From assembly GCA_035695825.1 (NCBI GenBank), contig DASRRH010000011.1:248001-312000 (forward strand): a stretch of 64,000 nucleotides of DNA. The letters are read 5' to 3'. The stretch is from JAKEFM01 sp035695825 (GTDB lineage: Bacteria > Planctomycetota > UBA1135 > JAKEFM01). The notes under the pieces are model-generated. The model had not been told where the DNA came from, made no database searches, and worked only from the letters and a program-made list of their open reading frames with translations. This document shows positions 50,707 through 58,551 of the stretch, piece after piece (positions within the stretch are counted from its first letter, which is position 1; each line of letters begins with the position of its first letter). The position numbers and the translations under genes are program-made.

Positions 50707-51971
50707 TCCGAGCGCGGGCGCCGCGCGCGCGTCTGTTCCTCGCGGCCGGGGTCTTGGTCGACCCCGCGACCTGGGTCGCCGAAGGGACGATCCTGGTCGA
50801 GGGTGGGCGGATCCGGAGGATCGGCGTCCGGGTCCCGAGGCGGGGCGGAGCCCGGGTGGAGGACCTGCGCCCAGCCGTCCTCGTCCCCGGTCTCGTCGAT
50901 GCCCATGCGCACCTCGACCTGACCCGAAACGGGACGGTGCCGGCGCGGAGGGGGTTCGCGGACTGGATTCGGGGTGTCCTCGAGGCCCGTCGCTCCCTCC
51001 GTCCGCGCGAGATATCCAAGGCGGTGCGCGACGGGGCGGCGGCGATCCTCGCCCGGGGAGGGACCTCGATCGCCGACCACGACGGCGCGGGGTGGTCGCT
51101 GCGTGGACTCGCGGGCGGGCCGTGTCGGGCCCTGGTCCTGCGCGAGGCGATCGCCCCGGCTCCGGGGGAGGCCGAGGCCGAGGCCGGGCGCGCTCGAGAG
51201 TGGATCGAGGCCTTCCCGCCGGACCCTCTCCGGAAGCCGGGCCTCGCTCCCCACGCGCCCTACACCGTCTCACCGGAGCTCTACCGCCGGCTCGCGCGGC
51301 TCGCGGCGCGGCACCGCATTCCCGTCTCGACCCACCTCGCGGAGACGCCGGAGGAGACGGAGCTCGTCCTGCGCGGGAAGGGCCCCCTCCGGGACTTCCT
51401 CGAGGAACGCCGCCGCCTCCCGGCGGGATGGCGAGCCCCCGGCATGCGGCCCCTTGCCATCCTCGAGGCGGCGGGCGCGCTCGGTCCCCGGACCCTCCTC
51501 GTGCACGCGAACGAGCTCTCCCGAGAGGAGTGCGCCCGCGTCGCGCGATCGGGCTCGACGGTCGTCGTCTGCCCCGGGACGCACCTGCACTTCGGGCGGG
51601 CCGCCACGGGGATCCGCCGGTTGCACGAGTCGGGGGCCCGGCTCGCCCTCGGAACGGACGGCCGGGCGAGCAACGACCGGCTCGACCTGTTCGCCGAGAT
51701 GGCGCGCCTGCGGGGGATCGTCCCCCGGATGCGGGCGGAGGACGTCTTCCTCGCGGCCACCCGGGTCGGCGGCGAGGCGCTCGGGCTTTCCCCCCGAGCG
51801 GGCACCCTGGCCCCCGGCGCAGCCGCGGACTTCCTGGCCCTCGACCCCCCGGGGAGGCTCGACCGGCGCGGGCTCCTCGCGTGGCTGACGGAGGGAAGGC
51901 CCGCCGTCCGCCGCGTATTCCTCGCCGGCCGGCCGGCGCCCCCGCCCGGTCGCTCCCCTGCTCCGCTATAG
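50703..51971 (+). CDS. Amidohydrolase-superfamily deaminase-like enzyme
   Basis: This 422-residue protein belongs to the TRZ/ATZ-like amidohydrolases. Metal ligands and substrate motifs are in order: LVDAHAHLDLTRN (H-x-H), LAPHAPYTVSPEL, PVSTHLAETPEETELV, LVHANELS and ALGTDGRASNDRLDLFAEM. The last part (GTLAPGAAADFLALD) completes the composite beta domain. Family members deaminate S-adenosylhomocysteine, methylthioadenosine, aminofutalosine or guanine; which applies cannot be read here, and no menaquinone genes are nearby. The GTG at 50703 overlaps the lipoprotein stop (GTGA). Confidence 0.82.
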   Translation: MIRARAPRARLFLAAGVLVDPATWVAEGTILVEGGRIRRIGVRVPRRGGARVEDLRPAVLVPGLVDAHAHLDLTRNGTVPARRGFADWIRGVLEARRSLRPREISKAVRDGAAAILARGGTSIADHDGAGWSLRGLAGGPCRALVLREAIAPAPGEAEAEAGRAREWIEAFPPDPLRKPGLAPHAPYTVSPELYRRLARLAARHRIPVSTHLAETPEETELVLRGKGPLRDFLEERRRLPAGWRAPGMRPLAILEAAGALGPRTLLVHANELSREECARVARSGSTVVVCPGTHLHFGRAATGIRRLHESGARLALGTDGRASNDRLDLFAEMARLRGIVPRMRAEDVFLAATRVGGEALGLSPRAGTLAPGAAADFLALDPPGRLDRRGLLAWLTEGRPAVRRVFLAGRPAPPPGRSPAPL

Positions 51972-51972
51972 T
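51967..51972 (+). promoter_or_regulatory. Possible -10 box before the NrnA-like gene
   Basis: TATAGT overlaps the amidohydrolase stop codon and lies 57 nt before the next ATG. It is close to consensus, but no -35 is visible at the right distance. Confidence 0.3.
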
Positions 51973-52029
51973 GCGCCCCTTCGCGGGGGCGGTCGGGACG
52001 ACGCCGCCCGCCTCCCCCGCGGATCGGAA

Positions 52030-53040
52030 ATGAAGGCGAACCGCACCGCGGCCGAGATCCTCCGGCAGGAGGACCGCTTCCTGATCACGGGGCACGTCCG
52101 GGCGGATGGGGACTGCCTGGGAGCTGAGGTCGCCCTCTGGCACCTCGCCCGCGCCCTCGGGAAGGAGGCGACGATCTTCAACCCCGATCCGGTGGCGGAA
52201 CGCTACTCCTTTCTCAAGCAAGGGACCCCTTTCCGTGCGTTCGATCCCGCACGGGGACCCGAGCAGGTTCCTCCCTTCGACGTCCTCTTCGTCTGTGACG
52301 TCGCCGTTCTCTCCCGCACCGGGCCTCTCGAGCCGATCCTCCGAGCCCGGCCGGCCCTCCGGGTCTGCGTCGACCACCACGTCCCCGAGCGAGGGGAGTC
52401 CTGGGACGCCGCCTACGTCGACGAGTCGGCCCCCGCGAGCGGCTACCTGGTCTGGCGCCTCGCGCTCGAGATGGGGGTCCGCCTGCCCCGGGAGGCGCTC
52501 GAGGCCGTGTTCGTCGCGATCACGACCGACACGGGGTGGTTCCGCTATAGCAACACGTCCGCTGCCGCGCTGTCGGCCGCAGCGGAGATCGTCGCCGCAG
52601 GGGTCGACGTGGCGGGAGTCTACCGCCGCGTTTTCCAGCAGTTCCCGCCGCAGTGGCCCTCCGGGATCGCGGCCCTCCTCGGGACGCTCCGGTACCACGC
52701 GGAGGGCGCCCTTGCGGTCGTGGCGATCGACCGCAAAGGCTTGCGCGATCGGGGCGTCGAGTCGTTGGAGGACCCCGACGAAGTGCTCGACATCCTCCGG
52801 TGCGTGGGGCCGGTCGAGGTCGTCCTCTACCTCCGCGAGCTCGACGACGGGCGCGTGAAGGGCTCGCTCCGGTCGAAGGGGGACTTCGACGTGAACGCCT
52901 TCGCGCGGAGGTTCGGCGGTGGCGGGCACAAGAAGGCGGCCGGATTCGAGCTGCCCGGCCCGTTCGAGGCGCGCGTCCCTCCGGTCGAGGGGGCGGCGGA
53001 GGAGGCCGTCGCGGCGTGGCGGACGGAGAGAGGGCGTTGA
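52030..53040 (+). CDS. nrnA: DHH/DHHA1 phosphoesterase, NrnA-like (nanoRNase / pAp phosphatase)
   Basis: This 336-residue protein has the DHH domain motifs LITGHVRADGDCLGAEVAL, FVCDVAV, CVDHHVPERGES and ITTDTGWFRYSNTS, and at the end the DHHA1 motif FGGGGHKKAAGFELPG. Proteins of this size and type degrade short RNA oligomers and 3'-phosphoadenosine 5'-phosphate; some hydrolyse cyclic dinucleotides. The extra transmembrane or PAS domains of GdpP are absent, supporting NrnA. It is translationally coupled (TTGA) to the phosphoesterase that follows. Confidence 0.9.
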   Translation: MKANRTAAEILRQEDRFLITGHVRADGDCLGAEVALWHLARALGKEATIFNPDPVAERYSFLKQGTPFRAFDPARGPEQVPPFDVLFVCDVAVLSRTGPLEPILRARPALRVCVDHHVPERGESWDAAYVDESAPASGYLVWRLALEMGVRLPREALEAVFVAITTDTGWFRYSNTSAAALSAAAEIVAAGVDVAGVYRRVFQQFPPQWPSGIAALLGTLRYHAEGALAVVAIDRKGLRDRGVESLEDPDEVLDILRCVGPVEVVLYLRELDDGRVKGSLRSKGDFDVNAFARRFGGGGHKKAAGFELPGPFEARVPPVEGAAEEAVAAWRTERGR

Positions 53041-53798
53041 TCGCGATCGTCTCCGACCTCCACAGCAACCGCGAGGCGCTCGAGGCGGTCCTCGCGGCGA
53101 TCGCGGGCCTGGGGGAGGTGACGGAAATCGTCTGCCTCGGCGACATCGTCGGCTACGGCCCCGACCCGGAGGCGGTCGTCGACCTCGTCCGCCAGAAGGT
53201 CTCCCTCGCCGTGATGGGCAACCACGACGAGGCGCTCTTCCGGGAGGCGAGCGACTTCAACCCCTACGCGCGCCGGGCGATCGAGGTGACGCGGCGCCGG
53301 ATGAGGCCGGGTCTTCTCGCCTCGCCGGAGAAGCGGGAGCGGTGGCGGTTCCTGCAGACGCTCCCCTCGACCGCCCGGCGGGACGGCGTGCTCTTCGTCC
53401 ACGCCTCCCCCCGGGACCCCCTCCGGGAGTACGTCCTTGCCACGGACGGCGTTCACAACCCCGAGAAGATGGAGGCGGTCTTCGCCGCCTTCGAGGGGGT
53501 CTGCTTCATCGGCCACACCCACCACCCCGGGGTCCACGGGCCCGACTTCCGCTTCCAGGCGATGGAGGGGGCGGACCGGATGCGCGTGCGCCTCCCTCCC
53601 GGGGAGAAGCGCCTCGTCAACGTCGGGTCGGTCGGCCAGCCCCGCGACGGGGACCCGCGCGCATGCTTCGCGACCTACGACGGGGAGACAGTCGGGTGGC
53701 ACCGCATCCCCTACGACTTCCGCACGACCATGGAGAAGATCCGCGCGACCCCGGGCCTCGACGACATCCTCGCCCGGCGGCTCGCCCTCGGGAAATGA
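53037..53798 (+). CDS. Metallophosphoesterase (YfcE/MJ0936-like)
   Basis: This 253-residue calcineurin-like phosphoesterase has all metal-ligand motifs: AIVSDLHSNREAL, CLGDIVGYGPDPEAV, VMGNHDEALF, LFVHASPRDP and CFIGHTHHPGV, and then the closing VNVGSVGQPRDGDPRACFAT. This pattern is typical of small cytoplasmic phosphodiesterases of uncertain physiological substrate. The start is a TTG at 53037 that overlaps the nrnA stop; it gives the family start M-I-A-I. Its stop lies 4 nt from the convergent proline dehydrogenase end. Confidence 0.88.
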   Translation: MIAIVSDLHSNREALEAVLAAIAGLGEVTEIVCLGDIVGYGPDPEAVVDLVRQKVSLAVMGNHDEALFREASDFNPYARRAIEVTRRRMRPGLLASPEKRERWRFLQTLPSTARRDGVLFVHASPRDPLREYVLATDGVHNPEKMEAVFAAFEGVCFIGHTHHPGVHGPDFRFQAMEGADRMRVRLPPGEKRLVNVGSVGQPRDGDPRACFATYDGETVGWHRIPYDFRTTMEKIRATPGLDDILARRLALGK

Positions 53799-53802
53799 GA
53801 GG

Positions 53803-54702
53803 TCAGGCGAAGAGCGCCCGCATCACGTAACGGGCGATCCGGGGGTTCTCGCGCAAGCGGCGGATCGAGTAGGCGTACCACTGGCTCCCGTAGGGGATGT
53901 AGATGCGGACCCGGCGGTCTCCCCTGGCGAGCCGGTCGCGCAGGGCCTCGGCGACGCCGAGGAGCATCTGACACTCGAAGCGCTCCTTCGGTACGCCGAG
54001 GCGCGCCACCATCGCGAGCGCTTCGTCGGCCAGGGGCTCGTCGTGGGTCGCGCAGCCGACCGTCGCGCCGCCGCGGAGCAACTCCTCGAGGACGCGGAGG
54101 AAGTTGCGGTTGATCTCCTCGCGCGCCTGTAAGGCGATCCCCGGCGGCTCGCGGTAGATCCCCTTGCAGAGCCGGAGGTTGAGGGAGGGGCCCTCGAGGA
54201 GGGCGCGCGCGTCCTCGTGGGTCCGGCGAAGGTAGGCCTGGAGGACGGGGCCGACGTTCTCGAAGTCGCCGCGAAGTCGGCGGTAGAGCGCGAGCGTCGC
54301 GTCCGTGCAGGAGGAGTCCTCCATGTCGATCCGGACGAAGTTGCCGACGCGCGCGGCCTCCTCGAGGAGGCCGCGCATCCGCCGCTCGCAGCCTCCCGGG
54401 TCGATCTTCAAGCCGAAGTGGGTGAGCTTGACGGAGATGTTCGAACGCAGGGCCCGGCGGGCGATCTCGCGGAGGACCTCCCGGTACTCCTCGACGGCGC
54501 CGTCCGCCTCGGCCCCGTCCGCCGCGTGCTCGCCGAGGAGGTCGACGGTCGCCACCAGCCCCGCGGCGTTGAGCCGCGCGACCGTCGCGAGCGCGTCCTC
54601 GCGGCGCGTCCCCGCGATGTAGCGGCGGGCCACCTTCCAGACGACCGGCTTCGGGAGGAGGGGAAGGGCGCGGACGATCGCGGCGTCGAGGAGGCCGGGC
54701 AT
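53803..54702 (-). CDS. Proline dehydrogenase (monofunctional)
   Basis: This 299-residue flavoenzyme oxidises proline to pyrroline-5-carboxylate. It is the short monofunctional form. Family features include LVATVDLLGEHAADG, SNISVKLTHFGLKID, FVRIDMEDSSCTDATL, VLQAYLRRTHEDA, RLCKGIY and the C-terminal substrate motif YIPYGSQWYAYSIRRLREN with R-x2-R. No pyrroline-5-carboxylate dehydrogenase gene is nearby. A TAGAAT hexamer lies 15 nt upstream of the ATG (minus strand, 54723-54718). The gap to the divergent cutA gene is only 52 nt. Confidence 0.92.
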   Translation of the reverse strand: MPGLLDAAIVRALPLLPKPVVWKVARRYIAGTRREDALATVARLNAAGLVATVDLLGEHAADGAEADGAVEEYREVLREIARRALRSNISVKLTHFGLKIDPGGCERRMRGLLEEAARVGNFVRIDMEDSSCTDATLALYRRLRGDFENVGPVLQAYLRRTHEDARALLEGPSLNLRLCKGIYREPPGIALQAREEINRNFLRVLEELLRGGATVGCATHDEPLADEALAMVARLGVPKERFECQMLLGVAEALRDRLARGDRRVRIYIPYGSQWYAYSIRRLRENPRIARYVMRALFA

Positions 54703-54754
54703 CGGGAGGAGGCGCGGATTCTAGTGGGGGGCCTCCGCGCGTACATTTCACGCC

Positions 54755-55117
54755 GTGGATCGCCGAGGTCGGAGGAGGGAGCGGGTCGAGCGGGCGAGGA
54801 ACGCGCTTGTCGTCCTCGTCACGGCGCCCGACCGGGCGACCGCGCGGCGGCTCGCCCGCGCGCTCGTCGGCGAGCGCCTCGCCGCTTGCGCGAACGTCGT
54901 CCCCGGACTCCGCTCGATCTACCGCTGGAAGGGAGCGGTCCGGGACGACGCCGAGGTCCTCCTCCTCCTCAAGACCCGCCGGGCGCGGCTCGCCCCACTC
55001 GCCGCGCGCGTGAAGGCCCTTCACCCCTACTCGATCCCCGAGATCCTCGCGCTCTCCGTATCCTCCGGGAACGCTCCCTACCTCGCGTGGCTGCGAGCGG
55101 CGACGGGTCGGGCGTGA
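54755..55117 (+). CDS. cutA: CutA1-family protein
   Basis: This 120-residue protein is of the CutA1 family of small trimeric proteins with a ferredoxin-like fold, linked to divalent-cation tolerance in E. coli, though the biochemical role is unclear. Features: NALVVLVTAPDRATARRLAR, ERLAACANVVPGLRSIYRWK, and PYSIPEILALSVSSGNAPYL. It has a longer basic leader than usual (first 15 residues), so the real start could be further in. The GTG at 54755 has no Shine-Dalgarno sequence, and TACATT ends 7 nt before it. The stop overlaps the transporter gene. Confidence 0.9.
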   Translation: MDRRGRRRERVERARNALVVLVTAPDRATARRLARALVGERLAACANVVPGLRSIYRWKGAVRDDAEVLLLLKTRRARLAPLAARVKALHPYSIPEILALSVSSGNAPYLAWLRAATGRA

Positions 55118-56649
55118 CGGAAGGGGCGGACCGGGAGAGCCCGCGCGGGTTCCGGCTTCCGCCCTTCCTCGCGGGGGTCGGGCTCGGTCTCGCCGCGTGG
55201 TTCCTCGCGGGATCCCTCCCGGGAACGCAACGGGCGACCGCGGCGATCACCGCGACGACGACGGCGTGGTGGATCGGGGGCGCGATGCCGCTCGGGGCCG
55301 CCTCCCTCTTCCCCTTCGCCGCGCTTCCGCTCTCGGGGGCGATGCCGGTCTCGGCCGTCGCCGCCGCCTATTTCGACCCGATCCTCCTCCTCTTCTTCGG
55401 CGGGTTCCTCCTCGCATTCGGGTTCGAGCGATGGGGGCTGCACCGGCGCCTCGCCTACGGGATCGTCCGCCGCGTCGGGGCGGGCCCGCGGCGGCTCGTG
55501 CTCGGCCTCATGGTCGCGACGGCGTTCGTGTCGATGTGGGTGTCGAACACGGCCACGGCGCTCCTCATGTTCCCGATCGCGCTCGCCGTCGTGGGAGCGC
55601 TCGAGGAGGCGGGGTCGGGAGGCGACCGGAACTTCGCCTTCGCGGCGCTCCTCGGCGTCGGGTACGCCGCTTCGATCGGCGGGGTGGGGACCCCGGTCGG
55701 GACCGCGCCGAACATGGTCTTTCTCGGCCAGTACCGCGCCTTCTTCCCGGAGGCTCCGCCGATCTCCTTCGCGAGGTGGATGGAGGCCTGCGTCCCGCTC
55801 GTCGCCGTCCTCCTCGTCGCGGCCTGGGCGTGCCTCGTGCTCGCGGCTCCCCCACGTCCAGCCGATCCGCGGGCGGCGGCCCTCCTGCAGGACCGCGCGC
55901 GCTCCCTCGGCCCCTGGACGGTCGCCGAGAAGCGGATGGGGGCCCTCTTTCTCCTCGCGGCGCTCGCCTGGATCTTCCGCCAGCCGATCGACCTCGGGGG
56001 AGGGTGGAGGGCGCCCGGCTGGAGCGAGTTCCTCCCCGACGCGAAGGCCGTCGACGACGCGGTCGTCGCCGTCGCCGTCGCCTTCCTCGCCTTCCTGGTT
56101 CCCTCGGGGACCGGGAAGGGGAGGAGCCTCCTCGACTGGGAGACGGCCGCCCGCGTCCCCTGGGACATCCTCCTCCTCCTCGGAGCGGGCTTCGCGATCG
56201 CGAAGGCGTTCGAGGCTTCGGGCTTCTCTCGAACCGTCGGCGACCTCCTCCTTCCTCTCCTCCGGGGAGCGCCGCCCCTCCTCCTCGTCGCGGGGATCTG
56301 CGCGTTCGTCACCTTCCTCTCGGAATTCGCGTCGAACACGGCGACGGCGCAGTTCATGATGCCGGTCCTCCGCGGCGTCGCGGCGGCCGCCTCCCTCGAT
56401 CCGCTCCTCCTCCTCCTCCCCGCCGGGCTCGCCGCCTCCTGCGGGTTCATGCTCCCGATCGCGACGCCTCCGAACGCGATCGTCTTCGCCTCGGGCCGGA
56501 TCCCCGTCCGCAGGATGCTCCGCGTCGGCCTCCTCGTCGACCTCCTCGGGATCGTCGCGATCACGACCCTCGTCTTTACGCTCGGAGGGGCCGTCTTCGG
56601 GATCCGCTTCGAGGGAGTTCCGTCGTGGGCGGGGTCCACGCCCCGATGA
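55114..56649 (+). CDS. DASS/SLC13-family sodium-coupled anion symporter
   Basis: This 511-residue transporter has about eleven membrane segments. The two SNT signature repeats of the divalent anion:Na+ symporter family are present: WVSNTATALLMFPIAL near residue 147 and FASNTATAQFMMP near residue 410, in inverted-repeat positions, each followed by a proline turn (VGTAPNMVFLG, IATPPNAIVFASG). Likely substrates are C4-dicarboxylates, citrate, sulfate or phosphate, not resolvable by eye. The GTG at 55114 overlaps the cutA stop (GTGA). Confidence 0.9.
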   Translation: MTEGADRESPRGFRLPPFLAGVGLGLAAWFLAGSLPGTQRATAAITATTTAWWIGGAMPLGAASLFPFAALPLSGAMPVSAVAAAYFDPILLLFFGGFLLAFGFERWGLHRRLAYGIVRRVGAGPRRLVLGLMVATAFVSMWVSNTATALLMFPIALAVVGALEEAGSGGDRNFAFAALLGVGYAASIGGVGTPVGTAPNMVFLGQYRAFFPEAPPISFARWMEACVPLVAVLLVAAWACLVLAAPPRPADPRAAALLQDRARSLGPWTVAEKRMGALFLLAALAWIFRQPIDLGGGWRAPGWSEFLPDAKAVDDAVVAVAVAFLAFLVPSGTGKGRSLLDWETAARVPWDILLLLGAGFAIAKAFEASGFSRTVGDLLLPLLRGAPPLLLVAGICAFVTFLSEFASNTATAQFMMPVLRGVAAAASLDPLLLLLPAGLAASCGFMLPIATPPNAIVFASGRIPVRRMLRVGLLVDLLGIVAITTLVFTLGGAVFGIRFEGVPSWAGSTPR

Positions 56650-56650
56650 G

Positions 56651-58525
56651 TCAGAACCGGCGGGTCGCCTCCGCCGCGCGCGCGCGCGCTGCCGCCGCCT
56701 CCTCGTGGCGGCCGCTCGATTCCAGGGCGGAGACGACCCCGTTCCACGCCTCGGGACGCCGGCGATCGAGGGCGAGCGCCCGTTCGAACTGTCCGACGGC
56801 CTCCGCGTAGTCGCCCCGTTCGGCGAAGTAGGTCCCGAGGCCGCAGCGGGCCTCGTAGTGGCGCGGGTCCGCCCGGAGGAGTTCCTCGAAGAGCCGGCGG
56901 GCCTCCTCGGGCCGACGGACCGCGGGATCGGTCGACCGGAGGTAGAGGACGCCGAGGCGGTAGCGCGCCTCCTCGTGGACGGTGGATCCTGCGGCCACCT
57001 CCCGGAGGATCGTCTCCGCCTCCCGGATTCGGCCGGTTCGCTCGAAGAGTTCGGCAAGCGCGAGCGCCGCCCGCGCGTTGGGCCGGATCTCGATCGAGCG
57101 GCGATAGCCCCCCTCGGCCCGCGCCAGGTCCCCCTGGTCGCGCCAGGCGTTTCCGATGTCGACGAAGGCGTTCGCGCGAAGCCCCTGGGCCGCCTCCCGC
57201 GGGGCGAGGAGGGAGATCGAGGAGACGAGGAGGGCAACCGCGCGCACGAAGGTCGCGCCCCGGCCGCGCGCGGGCTTGAAGACGGCGAGCGCCCCCGCTC
57301 CTGCGAAGGGGAGGAGGGCAGGAAGGAGGAGGACGCGGAACCGCGAGTAGGGGAAGAAGGCGACCTGGAGGGCCGCTCCCGCGAGGAGATAGAAGGACAG
57401 GATCCGCCGCGCCCCGGGGACCGCCGGCGCTCCGGCGAACCCCGACGCCACGAGGCCGGCGATCAGGGCGAAGGGGACGAAGAAGAGGCGGAGGCTCCCG
57501 GCGAGCTCCCCCTCCGCGGCGGGGGAGTAGACGATCTCGACCTCCTCGTTCGACAGGAGACAGGCCGCCTTCGCACCCCAGGCGGCCGCCGCTTCCCCCG
57601 GCTCGGAGGCGATCCAGGAGAGGCCGCGCCGGTAGAAGTAGGCGGAAGCCGCGGACTCGCCGGCCTCCCTCTCGCGCCCGCGGGCGACCTCGCGCAGCGC
57701 CGTCTCTCGCTGTTCGAAGATCGAAGCCCACTGCGGCCCGGGAGCCCGGAAAGTCCCCCGCACTCCGGGATGGTTCCCGAAGTAGAAGTTGACCCCTCCG
57801 TTCGCGCTGACGAGGACGGGCTGGCCCGAGACGGCGAGGTTGCGGACCAGGGTCGCGCCCGGGGCGAGGACCGCTGCGCCCAGGAACGCGAGCGCCCCCG
57901 AGCGCGCCGACTTCCCGGAGAGGGCGAGGGCGACCGCCGGGAGCGCGGGGAGGAGCTGGGGCCGCGCGCACGAGGCGAGGCCGAGGAGGAGGCCGCCGGC
58001 CGCCGACCGTCGTGAGTTCCCCGGCGCCGCCTCCGACCGGCAGACGATCCGGAGGCCCGCGAGCGCGAGGAAGGCGGCGAGCGTCTCCGCCATCGGCTTC
58101 CCCTCGAGGAAGGCGATCGGGAGGTAGAAGGCGCCGAGCGCGACGGCGACGAGGGCGGCGCCCTCGCCGAACGCCCGGCGCGCGAGGCCGTGGAGGAGGA
58201 GGAGGCCGACCATCCCGAGGGCGTGGTGCGCGAGGACGAGGGCGAGCGGGCGGGGGCCCACGGCGCGATAGAGGAGGGAGAGGGCCCAGGGAAAGAGGGG
58301 GGGCATCCAGTGGGGCTTCCCCGGAGGCTCGGGCGGGAAGGCTCGTCCCTCCGCGAGCGCGACCGCCCATTCGTGGTAGTAGCGGCCGTCGGAGAAGGTC
58401 TGGCGGCTCGGGAAGAGCGGGTCGTTCGCGCGAAGGTCGAGCAGGGCCGCGAGGCGCAACGCGGCGGCGGCGGCCAGGATCGCGACGAGCAGGAGCCGGC
58501 GCCCGCGCGGACTCACGGGGCGCAT
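56651..58525 (-). CDS. GT-C-type membrane glycosyltransferase-like protein with TPRs
   Basis: This 624-residue protein combines a polytopic N-terminal part (about ten helices, residues 10-430) with C-terminal TPRs (DIGNAWRDQGDLARAEGGYR, YFAERGDYAEAVGQFERALA). The first loop has FSDGRYYHEWAVALAEGRAF, containing the acidic and aromatic residues usual in the catalytic loop of ArnT/PMT-like GT39 enzymes, followed by PPLFPWALSLLYR, a common family phrase. It probably moves a sugar from a polyprenyl carrier, but this is inference. The design parallels the protein at 44170. It ends one base after the DASS stop and is divergent from the next gene. Confidence 0.78.
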   Translation of the reverse strand: MRPVSPRGRRLLLVAILAAAAALRLAALLDLRANDPLFPSRQTFSDGRYYHEWAVALAEGRAFPPEPPGKPHWMPPLFPWALSLLYRAVGPRPLALVLAHHALGMVGLLLLHGLARRAFGEGAALVAVALGAFYLPIAFLEGKPMAETLAAFLALAGLRIVCRSEAAPGNSRRSAAGGLLLGLASCARPQLLPALPAVALALSGKSARSGALAFLGAAVLAPGATLVRNLAVSGQPVLVSANGGVNFYFGNHPGVRGTFRAPGPQWASIFEQRETALREVARGREREAGESAASAYFYRRGLSWIASEPGEAAAAWGAKAACLLSNEEVEIVYSPAAEGELAGSLRLFFVPFALIAGLVASGFAGAPAVPGARRILSFYLLAGAALQVAFFPYSRFRVLLLPALLPFAGAGALAVFKPARGRGATFVRAVALLVSSISLLAPREAAQGLRANAFVDIGNAWRDQGDLARAEGGYRRSIEIRPNARAALALAELFERTGRIREAETILREVAAGSTVHEEARYRLGVLYLRSTDPAVRRPEEARRLFEELLRADPRHYEARCGLGTYFAERGDYAEAVGQFERALALDRRRPEAWNGVVSALESSGRHEEAAAARARAAEATRRF

Positions 58526-58551
58526 CCTATTCGTCTAAGATCCGCCGCCGT

